11,740 nucleotides of DNA from Methanobacteriota archaeon (GTDB lineage: Archaea; Thermoplasmatota; Thermoplasmata; RBG-16-68-12). Location: positions 1 to 11,740 of the forward strand of contig VBLR01000091.1 in assembly GCA_005878665.1 (NCBI GenBank), given 5' to 3'. A model generated the notes under the pieces. It was not told the DNA's origin, made no database searches, and saw only the letters and a list, made by a program, of their open reading frames with translations. The position numbers and the translations under genes are program-made. Of the stretch, positions 1-5,064 are shown in pieces (within the stretch, counting starts at the first letter, position 1; each line of letters opens with the position of its first letter).

Positions 1-510
1 CGCGGTTCGACTGTCCATGTCGAGGCTCTGCAGCACGTAGTCGTGGGCGCCGTGGTAAGCCCCCTCCGCCTTGGCGATTTTCTCGCGGCCGGTATACGCG
101 CGGGCCGTTCGAAGCGCGTGCATCGTCGCCTCGGTGCCGCTGTTGCATAGCCGCACCTTCTTCATCGAGGGCACGGCCTTTCGGACCGCTTGGATGTAGT
201 CGATGAAGAGCTCGCTCGTGACCCCGAGCATCGATCCGGACTCGAGCTGCTTGATCACCTCGAGGGCGATGTCTCGGTTGTTGTGCCCCAGCAGCAGGGC
301 GCCGAATCCCATCATGAGATCGAGGATCTTGTTGCCGTCGACGTCGTAGATGTAGCCGCCGTCGCCATAGTCAGCGAGGAACGGATGGGGTTTGAAGTAC
401 CGGACATTGCTCTCGACTCCGCCGGGGGTGATTCGAGCGGCCCGGCGCCAGAGCTGCGCGCTCTTCTTGTGTCGCGTCAGGTACTTCCGGCTGAACTTCT
501 GGGACGGCAA
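1..510 (-). CDS. HemL-like class III aminotransferase (glutamate-1-semialdehyde 2,1-aminomutase family), N-terminal part
   Basis: This is a PLP-dependent class III aminotransferase; 170 residues are visible and the gene runs off the left edge, so the catalytic lysine is not seen. The N-terminus has the family pattern: TPGGVESNVR (29-38), YIYDVDGN (53-60), LLLGHNN (72-78), NSGTEATM (123-130, phosphate-binding region) and EGAYHGAHD (149-157). The start is TTG at 510-508: GGAGGTGAT lies just upstream with 7 nt between GGAGG and TTG, and the protein begins at the usual place for the family. Glutamate-1-semialdehyde aminomutase makes 5-aminolevulinate for tetrapyrroles. However, several positions differ from textbook HemL (SNVRYFKPHPF instead of the NSPVRAF-type segment, AYHGAHD instead of CYHGHAD), so a related aminotransferase with another substrate is equally possible. 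Family assignment is firm, exact substrate is not. Its 5' leader is described separately. Confidence 0.85.
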   Translation of the reverse strand, partial: MPSQKFSRKYLTRHKKSAQLWRRAARITPGGVESNVRYFKPHPFLADYGDGGYIYDVDGNKILDLMMGFGALLLGHNNRDIALEVIKQLESGSMLGVTSELFIDYIQAVRKAVPSMKKVRLCNSGTEATMHALRTARAYTGREKIAKAEGAYHGAHDYVLQSLDMDSRTA

Positions 511-520
511 CGGATCACCT

Positions 521-600
521 CCAAGTGAAAACAAGGTCGGCGGCGAGCGCCGACGCACGGATTCGCGGTCGCCGAAGGCCTCGAATTCCGGCTCACTTGG
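521..600 (-). promoter_or_regulatory. Candidate structured 5' leader (three-way junction) of the HemL-like gene
   Basis: On the minus strand three helices nest neatly. P1 pairs CCAAGTGA (600-593) with TCACTTGG (528-521), 8 perfect pairs. P2 pairs 590-582 with 565-558, 8 pairs with A586 bulged. P3 pairs GTCGGCG (554-548) with CGCCGAC (542-536), 7 perfect pairs with a 5-nt loop. The 3' strand of P1 supplies the first GG of the gene's GGAGG ribosome-binding site, so folding would partly hide it. A TATA-like element near 625 would start transcription close to 598. The pairings are seen directly. A regulatory role is inference, and GC-rich DNA gives some pairings by chance. Confidence 0.4.
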
Positions 601-616
601 GCATTCCTAAAATGCC
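600..616. repeat. Inverted repeat GGCATT-N5-AATGCC, possible operator
   Basis: Perfect 6-bp arms (600-605 and 611-616) flank CCTAA. The repeat lies between the TATA-like element at 620-630 and the predicted transcript start near 598, which is a typical place for an archaeal repressor site. The arms are short, so this is only suggestive. Confidence 0.3.
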
Positions 617-619
617 TCT

Positions 620-630
620 GGAAATATGAA
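620..630 (-). promoter_or_regulatory. TATA-like element for the HemL-like gene
   Basis: On the minus strand this reads TTCATATTTC, one of the few AT-rich stretches upstream of the gene. Its centre (about 625) is 25-27 nt from position 598, so the transcript would begin almost exactly at the first leader helix. A second AT-rich candidate, GATATACA (minus, 663-656), would give a start near 633. Either makes a leader of roughly 90-125 nt. Confidence 0.35.
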
Positions 631-638
631 TAGCTTTC

Positions 639-701
639 GCGCACAGTTTGCGCTTTGTATATCAAACGTGAAAGAATGTGAAAGTATAGCTACGACCTAT
701 A
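639..701. repeat. Cluster of short repeats upstream of the HemL-like gene
   Basis: Three elements are packed here: an inverted repeat GCGCA-N5-TGCGC (639-643/649-653); a direct repeat GTGAAAG at 668-674 and 678-684, exactly 10 nt apart (about one helical turn); and an inverted repeat TATAG-N7-CTATA (685-689/697-701). The segment is more AT-rich than the surroundings and holds no convincing ORF. It may be an upstream regulatory region. The role is inferred only from the arrangement. Confidence 0.3.
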
Positions 702-778
702 CCTGCTGTCCGATTCGCGCCATCGACGAGAGGAGTCGACGCGGAGAATGATTCATCATGACCGCGGTACAAAGAGGT

Positions 779-805
779 CCGTTCAGGGCCAGAACCGGCC
801 CTCGG
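779..805. repeat. Hairpin-forming inverted repeat in the gene-free stretch 511-881
   Basis: AGGGCC (785-790) and GGCCCT (797-802) flank a 6-nt loop. CCG (779-781) and CGG (803-805) extend the stem past a 3-nt bulge. It lies about 77 nt beyond the stop of the membrane-protein gene read on the minus strand, so it could be a 3' end structure, but no clear T-run follows. The rest of 702-881 shows only small palindromes such as ACCGCGGT (761-768) and no supportable gene on either strand. Confidence 0.3.
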
Positions 806-881
806 CACCACCCGGTCGTTTCCTCTGGAACGTCCATTTCTGTCCGTTTGTTTCGGGATTGCCGGTGCTGCCCCGGTTTGT

Positions 882-1376
882 TCATTGGCCGGCGGGGAGG
901 AGGGAAGCCAATGCCAGGACGACGGCCAAGAACGTCGCGACCTGCAGGATCGCCCGCACCGTCTGCCACTGCGTAAACCCCCGGTAGACCTGGCCGAGGA
1001 CCGTCTCTTCGGGTATCCCGGATCGCAGTATGAGCAGGTTCGGGGCCGCACGGGTCGTCGCGAAAACGTGGGCCGCCGAGAGCGCTGCGGCGAAGTAGGC
1101 AAACGAAGCAGCGGTTGTCGAAACTCCTCGATCGAGTGCGAAGGTGGTCCCGAGTGCAATCGTCACGGCAGGAGCCCCCAGACCCAGGGCAGGATAGATC
1201 AAAAAGCCGGTCTGTAGGTCGGCGGCCCGATGGAAGGCCGCCATGGCGGGCAGGCCGATTATTCGGCGAGCCGGGAGTTCCACGACGGATTTGATTAGAC
1301 TACCGCCCGCAAGGATCCCGTTGAGGACGGTGGCGGCAACCAACAACCCCCACTCCAGACTCGATGGGATCTTCAT
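882..1376 (-). CDS. Four-helix integral membrane protein, DUF1772 (anthrone oxygenase)-like
   Basis: A 164-residue protein with four hydrophobic helices: about residues 8-27, 56-77, 83-102 and 142-161. Between helices 1 and 2 is LPARRIIGLPAMAAFHRAAD, and after helix 3 come TTRAAPN and FTQWQTVRAILQ. This pattern (helix-ATVLNG, an Arg-rich loop, then W-Q-x-x-R before the last helix) resembles small DUF1772-type membrane proteins; that assignment is from memory and tentative, and no substrate can be named. The frame is open back to an ATG at 1466-1464, but that start would lie 2 nt after the tRNA and add 30 low-complexity residues. I prefer ATG at 1376-1374, where the protein reads MKIPSSLEWGLL straight into helix 1. 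The SD there is weak (a GGGGG run directly before the ATG). It reads in the same direction as tRNA-Leu and may be cotranscribed with it. Confidence 0.75.
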   Translation of the reverse strand: MKIPSSLEWGLLVAATVLNGILAGGSLIKSVVELPARRIIGLPAMAAFHRAADLQTGFLIYPALGLGAPAVTIALGTTFALDRGVSTTAASFAYFAAALSAAHVFATTRAAPNLLILRSGIPEETVLGQVYRGFTQWQTVRAILQVATFLAVVLALASLLPAGQ

Positions 1377-1415
1377 GCCCCCGCGACATGCGGCGGTCGC
1401 GCCCGCTACGAATGA

Positions 1416-1431
1416 CGATTCGGGCGAATCG
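1416..1431. promoter_or_regulatory. Palindrome CGATTCG-GG-CGAATCG, possible operator
   Basis: Perfect 7-bp arms around a GG centre lie between the tRNA-Leu 3' end and the preferred start of the membrane-protein gene, about 40 nt before that start. The position suits a transcription factor site. It could also form a 6-bp hairpin with loop GGGC in the transcript. It fits 1376 rather than 1466 being the real start, since this segment then looks regulatory rather than coding. Confidence 0.35.
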
Positions 1432-1468
1432 GGCGAGGGAGCAATGCCCCCTTCCCATTCCGGCATGA

Positions 1469-1553
1469 TGCGTGGGGCAGGATTTGAACCTGCGAACCCC
1501 TACGGGACAGGATTCTGAGCCCTGCGCCTTTGACCAAGCTGGGCCACCCACGC
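1469..1553 (-). tRNA. tRNA-Leu (anticodon CAG)
   Basis: An 85-nt type II tRNA. The acceptor stem GCGTGGG (1553-1547) pairs with CCCACGC (1476-1470), followed by discriminator A (1469). The D arm is GCC/GGC around AGCTTGGTCAAA. The anticodon stem-loop is CAGGG-CTCAGAA-TCCTG with anticodon CAG. The variable arm is long (CCC/GGG around GTA), as expected for Leu. The T arm is GCAGG-TTCAAAT-CCTGC. There is no encoded CCA and no intron. It decodes CUG, a major leucine codon in GC-rich genomes. Long variable arms also occur in Ser tRNAs, but the anticodon settles Leu. Confidence 0.96.
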
Positions 1554-1584
1554 ACGACGGGACCGCAGGCGATTTCGTGGACTC

Positions 1585-1597
1585 GTAATAATCTTAT
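1585..1597. promoter_or_regulatory. AT-rich promoter element between tRNA-Leu and the zinc-ribbon gene
   Basis: GTAATAATCTTAT is the only AT-rich segment in the 101-nt gap between the two divergent genes. On the minus strand it lies 32-44 nt before the tRNA 5' end, which fits a TATA box with a short 5' leader. On the plus strand it would start transcription near 1618, leaving a leader of about 37 nt for the gene at 1655. It could serve either direction; the sequence does not decide which. Confidence 0.35.
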
Positions 1598-1654
1598 GGT
1601 GGACGCCGGGAGGAACGCAAGACCTAAGCGCTCCGTTTTCATTGCGCGGACGAG

Positions 1655-2158
1655 ATGTTCGAGAAGCGAGAGGTTCGATCCTTCTCTGGGTTGCGCCGCG
1701 ACGATGTGTGGGCGAAGTCCTGGGACTGGTGGGGGCGCCAAGGGTTCCATCTCACGAAGACCGGGCCGTACCGGTTCCATGGGTCTTCGTACTACTCCCG
1801 GATCGGATTGCGCCGCGAATTCGACCTGATCGTGGACGATCTCCCGGACGGCTGCAACGTCGACCTGACGTTGGACGCCCAGATCACGGATGAAGGTCTC
1901 ATCGCTGGCGCCGTGACCGCGGTACTCCTCCTTCCGGTCGCAGTGCTGGGCGGTGCGGTATCCTATTCAGAATACGAAACGGACGCCCGGAACCTCCTCG
2001 TCGCGTTCTGGCAATCCCTCTCCTCGGCCCCCGGAGTCCCCGCGGCCAGGCCGACACAGGCGATGCCGCCGCCGTGCAAGGGTTGTGGGGCCGCGCTCCT
2101 CCCGGACTGGAAAGTGTGTCCGTACTGCGGGCGCCGGCGAGACGACACGGGTCGATGA
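1655..2158 (+). CDS. Hypothetical membrane protein with C-terminal zinc ribbon
   Basis: 167 residues; I do not recognise a named family. Residues 1-75 are a charged, aromatic-rich region, including DVWAKSWDWWGRQGF (17-31). One hydrophobic helix spans about 80-104 (IAGAVTAVLLLPVAVLGGAV). The C-terminus is a zinc ribbon with C141-x2-C144 and C155-x2-C158 (CKGCGAALLP, then CPYCGRR), probably cytosolic or an interaction module. ATG at 1655 is the first usable start, because an in-frame TAA lies at 1625-1627. There is no clear SD directly before it. The layout (soluble domain, one membrane segment, short zinc ribbon) is common in archaeal proteins of unknown function. The gene converges with the next one, 15 nt away. 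Confidence 0.7.
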   Translation: MFEKREVRSFSGLRRDDVWAKSWDWWGRQGFHLTKTGPYRFHGSSYYSRIGLRREFDLIVDDLPDGCNVDLTLDAQITDEGLIAGAVTAVLLLPVAVLGGAVSYSEYETDARNLLVAFWQSLSSAPGVPAARPTQAMPPPCKGCGAALLPDWKVCPYCGRRRDDTGR

Positions 2159-2173
2159 GTCGGCCTTAATGCG

Positions 2174-2398
2174 TCAGCGCTGTCGCTTCATGATTTTCAT
2201 GAAGCCGTTCGAATCGAAGACCTCGAGTTGTCGTTCTGAGAGCGTCGTCCGGAATTCATCCCAGGTGATGACTTCGATCCGGTTGTTCCGACCTTTCGTG
2301 AATTGAATCCCGTCCGTTCCCTTGACCCGGCCTGGCCGAAGTCCTTTCTTCTTCGCCTTCTCGATGGCCTCCTCGATGCTCACGGGTTCCATGACCAT
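2174..2398 (-). CDS. Small basic protein of unknown function (74 residues)
   Basis: A Lys/Arg-rich 74-residue protein starting MVMEPVSIEEAIEKAKKKG. It has a likely N-terminal helix (7-19), a middle segment GRVKGTDGIQFTKGRNNRIE (23-42) that looks like strands and turns, then ITWDEFRTTLSERQ and a basic end (KIMKRQR). No metal or catalytic motif is visible. A nucleic-acid or ribosome-associated role is only a guess from charge. ATG at 2398-2396 is preferred because GGAGGG lies 5 nt upstream; a second ATG two codons later is possible, and the longer reading back to 2440 lacks support. The TATA box at 2453-2460 fits a start about 30 nt before the SD-led gene. Confidence 0.65.
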   Translation of the reverse strand: MVMEPVSIEEAIEKAKKKGLRPGRVKGTDGIQFTKGRNNRIEVITWDEFRTTLSERQLEVFDSNGFMKIMKRQR

Positions 2399-2452
2399 CC
2401 GATCCCTCCGGGACGCGTTCCAACTCGCGCGCCGTTGCAATCCGGACGTCGC

Positions 2453-2460
2453 TATATAAT
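2453..2460. promoter_or_regulatory. TATA box TATATAAT between divergent genes
   Basis: TATATAAT is nearly symmetric (ATTATATA on the other strand), so it could recruit TBP for either the minus gene (start 2398) or glmM (start 2527). On the minus strand it is preceded by GAAACAACC, an A-rich stretch that could serve as the TFB-recognition element (BRE), and the distance gives a leader of about 30 nt. On the plus strand the preceding bases are GC-rich. I therefore favour minus-strand use. Confidence 0.55.
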
Positions 2461-2526
2461 GGTTGTTTCAAGGAGGCGGCCGACGCTTGCCAGAGACTTT
2501 CTATTGCACGTCCTGTATCTCGATTC

Positions 2527-3831
2527 GTGCGGCGATTCGGTTCATCGGGGATCCGAGGACTCGGGAATGTCGACGTGACTCCCGACCTCGCGCTCCGTGT
2601 GGGGATGATCCTTGGTGACGCGTACGGCAGCACGATCGTCGGACGCGATCCGCGCGTCACCGGGCCGATGCTCGTCCAGGCGCTCACCGCCGGCGTCTTG
2701 TCTTCCGGAGCGCCCGCGATCGACGCAGGTCTCGTCTCGACCCCGACACTCGCCCGGGGGACCCGCGAGTTCGCGTGTGGCGCGGTCATCACGGCGTCCC
2801 ACAACCCGGCCCCATACAACGGAATCAAGCTGTGGAATCCGGACGGGATGGCGTTCGACGAGGATCAGCAACGGGAGATTGAGGAAGGGCTCGACCGAGG
2901 CCGTGCCCCCGTGCCATCCTGGGATCACGTCGGCGAGGTCTCGACCCGGGCCGATCTGGTCGAGCAGCACGTGGAGGCGATCCTCAAAGACGCCGGGGCG
3001 GCAAAGGTCCGCGTCGTTGTGGACTGCGCGTGCGGCGCGACGGCGACGATCACGCCGTTCTTGCTGCGGCAGATGGGCTGCGACGTGGTCGCCGTCAACG
3101 CGCAGGCCGATGGGCACTTCCCCGGTCGCGATCCTGAGCCGCTAGAAGAGAATCTGGCGATCCTCTCGTCGACGGTTCGCGCGGTGCACGCGGACCTGGG
3201 GGTTGCTCACGACGGCGACGGGGATCGCATGGTGGCGGTCGATCGCGAAGGACGATTCGTCGGTGGAGACACGCTCCTTGCTCTGTTTGCGCGGGAAGAG
3301 GTCCGACGCAGCCTGGTCGTCCCGGTCGATGCATCGATGGTCCTTGACGATCTTCTGCCCAAGGCGAAGATCTGGCGCACCCGCGTCGGAGACGTGTACG
3401 TCGCCGCGGAGCTCAAGCGTCGTGCGGCCGATTTCGGAGGCGAGCCCTCCGGGACCTGGATCTTTCCGAAGGCCACGCTCTGTCCCGACGGCGTCTACGC
3501 GGCGGCGAGACTCGTCGCGATGGTCGCGGCGCGGCCACTCGACGCGATGGTGCACGAGATCCCGAAGTACCCCGTGCTCCGCGGATCGGTCCCCTACGAC
3601 GCGGCCAAACGGAAGACGATCGAGCCCCGTCTGGATGTTGCATTGCGCGGGCTCGGCGGGGACGTCACCACGGTCGACGGATGGCGACTCCAGTTCGATG
3701 ACGGTTGGTCTCTCGTCCGTTTCTCAGGGACGGAGCCGAAGATTCGCCTGACCGCCGAGTCGCGGGACGCGGCCAGAGCAAACGAGATATATTCCGCGGT
3801 CCTATCGAGCGCGAAAGGTGCCACCGAATGA
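2527..3831 (+). CDS. glmM: Phosphoglucosamine mutase (phosphohexomutase family)
   Basis: A 434-residue alpha-D-phosphohexomutase, normal length for archaeal GlmM. It interconverts glucosamine-6-phosphate and glucosamine-1-phosphate in the cytoplasm. Motifs in order: FGSSGIRG (4-11); active-site phosphoserine loop TASHNP (89-94, Ser91); metal-binding DGDGDR (229-234); sugar-binding GGEPSG (304-309); phosphate-binding RFSGTEP (398-404). The family also contains phosphomannomutases and phosphoglucomutases. GlmM is chosen because the next, overlapping gene is a GlmU-type enzyme. The start is GTG at 2527, which places FGSSGIRG at the usual N-terminal position. There is no SD before it; a weak TATA-like TTTCTATT at 2498-2505 lies about 26 nt upstream, so a leaderless transcript is possible. 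The stop overlaps the next start as ATGA. Confidence 0.9.
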   Translation: MRRFGSSGIRGLGNVDVTPDLALRVGMILGDAYGSTIVGRDPRVTGPMLVQALTAGVLSSGAPAIDAGLVSTPTLARGTREFACGAVITASHNPAPYNGIKLWNPDGMAFDEDQQREIEEGLDRGRAPVPSWDHVGEVSTRADLVEQHVEAILKDAGAAKVRVVVDCACGATATITPFLLRQMGCDVVAVNAQADGHFPGRDPEPLEENLAILSSTVRAVHADLGVAHDGDGDRMVAVDREGRFVGGDTLLALFAREEVRRSLVVPVDASMVLDDLLPKAKIWRTRVGDVYVAAELKRRAADFGGEPSGTWIFPKATLCPDGVYAAARLVAMVAARPLDAMVHEIPKYPVLRGSVPYDAAKRKTIEPRLDVALRGLGGDVTTVDGWRLQFDDGWSLVRFSGTEPKIRLTAESRDAARANEIYSAVLSSAKGATE

Positions 3832-5054
3832 AGGCCGTGGTCCTCGCGGCCGGAGAGGGCACCCGGATGCGTCCCCTCACGGCCAATCTCCCGAAGCCCC
3901 TTCTCCCGGTGGCCGGCAAACCGTTTCTGCGGCACACGTTGGAGGCGCTCCGTTCGGCCGGCATCTCGCAGGTGGCGGTCCTCATCGGCTGGCAAGGCCA
4001 TCGGATTCGCGAGAGCCTCGGAGACGGCGGAGCCCTCGGTCTCTCGATCGCATACGAGGAACAGACGGAGAGGCTCGGGACCGCCCATGCGATCGGATGC
4101 ATGCGCACCCACGTCACCGGCCCGTTCCTGAGCGTGAACGGCGACGTGGTCGTCTCCGGGGAGGCACTCGCCGCGATGATCGCTCACCACCGGAAGGTCC
4201 GCGCTCCCGTGATCGCCCTCGCGGAGGTCTCCAACCCGGAGGCATTCGGCGTCGTCGAGGTGAACGACGGCAAGGTGACCGGTGTGGAGGAGAAACCGCG
4301 TCGGCCGAAATCGAACCTCATCAACGCAGGCATCTACATCCTCGACGAAGACATCTTTCCGCTCATCGAGAAGACCCCGAAGTCCCCCCGCGGGGAGTAC
4401 GAGATCACGGACACGATCCGTTCGTTGATCGAGACGCGCGATGTCTACGGGTTCCGCCTCCCGGGGGAGTGGATCGATGTCGGGAGGCCATGGGATCTCT
4501 TGCGTGCGAACGCGGCTCTCCTCGCCCCGCTGAAGGGCGCGAACCATGCCGATGTGGATGGCGGCGCGACCCTCGTCGGCGAAGTGCTCGTCGAGGCGGG
4601 CGCGCGGGTCCGACGCGGCGCCTACATCGAAGGCCCCACCGTCATCGGCCCGGACTCGGAGATCGGCCCGAACTGCTACATCCGGCCGGCCACGACGATC
4701 GGCCCGAAAGCGAAAGTCGGAAACGCGTGTGAAGTGAAGAATTCCATCTTGATGGCGGGCGCTCACGTGCCCCATCAGAACTACGTCGGCGACAGCATCC
4801 TCGGAGAGCGGTGCAATCTCGGTGCGGGAACGAAAGTCGCGAACCTCCGGCTCGATGAGGCCCTGATCCGCGTCGTCTGGAAAGGATCGGAGGTCGACAC
4901 GGGACTCCGGAAGCTCGGCGTGATCATGGGAGACGACGTGAAGGTCGGGATCAACGCGTCGATCGACGCGGGCACCATCATCGGGGAGGAATCGTTCCTC
5001 GGGCCGGGGTCTCACGCCCGCGGGAACATCGCGCCTCGCAGTCGGATTTTCTGA
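3828..5054 (+). CDS. glmU: Bifunctional sugar-1-phosphate nucleotidylyltransferase / acetyltransferase (archaeal GlmU type)
   Basis: 408 residues in two domains. Residues 1-230 are a nucleotidyltransferase with LAAGEGTRMRPLT (6-18), LPKP (21-24) and a GDVVVSG region (105-111). Residues 240-408 are a left-handed beta-helix of hexapeptide repeats (for example IGPDSEIG, IGPKAKVG). The GAHVPHQNYVGDS segment (311-323) matches the acetyltransferase active-site region of ST0452, the characterised Sulfolobus (Sulfurisphaera) enzyme, with H316 and Y319 as likely key residues. Expected role: acetylate GlcN-1-P and couple it to UTP to make UDP-GlcNAc; ST0452-type enzymes can also take other sugars. The start ATG at 3828 overlaps the glmM stop (ATGA), with AAAGGTG 8 nt upstream, indicating coupled translation. 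Alternative: a glucose-1-phosphate thymidylyltransferase-like enzyme, less likely given the acetyltransferase site and neighbour. Confidence 0.9.
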   Translation: MKAVVLAAGEGTRMRPLTANLPKPLLPVAGKPFLRHTLEALRSAGISQVAVLIGWQGHRIRESLGDGGALGLSIAYEEQTERLGTAHAIGCMRTHVTGPFLSVNGDVVVSGEALAAMIAHHRKVRAPVIALAEVSNPEAFGVVEVNDGKVTGVEEKPRRPKSNLINAGIYILDEDIFPLIEKTPKSPRGEYEITDTIRSLIETRDVYGFRLPGEWIDVGRPWDLLRANAALLAPLKGANHADVDGGATLVGEVLVEAGARVRRGAYIEGPTVIGPDSEIGPNCYIRPATTIGPKAKVGNACEVKNSILMAGAHVPHQNYVGDSILGERCNLGAGTKVANLRLDEALIRVVWKGSEVDTGLRKLGVIMGDDVKVGINASIDAGTIIGEESFLGPGSHARGNIAPRSRIF

Positions 5055-5064
5055 GGTGCGGGGA

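Noticed and set aside
753..759. ATGATGA on the minus strand, resembling box C of a C/D guide RNA
   Set aside because: No box D (CTGA) or C'/D' pair at suitable spacing on that strand.
1377..1466. 30-residue N-terminal extension of the membrane protein from ATG 1466
   Set aside because: It begins 2 nt after the tRNA, has low-complexity composition, and contains a clear palindrome; the downstream ATG begins right before the first helix.
2487..2618. A 43-codon TTG-started ORF with several cysteines (CTSC near its start) that follows GGAGG at 2472-2476
   Set aside because: The SD-to-start gap is 10 nt, the frame runs through the well-supported N-terminus of glmM, and after the first CxxC the sequence looks like random Arg-rich out-of-frame translation.
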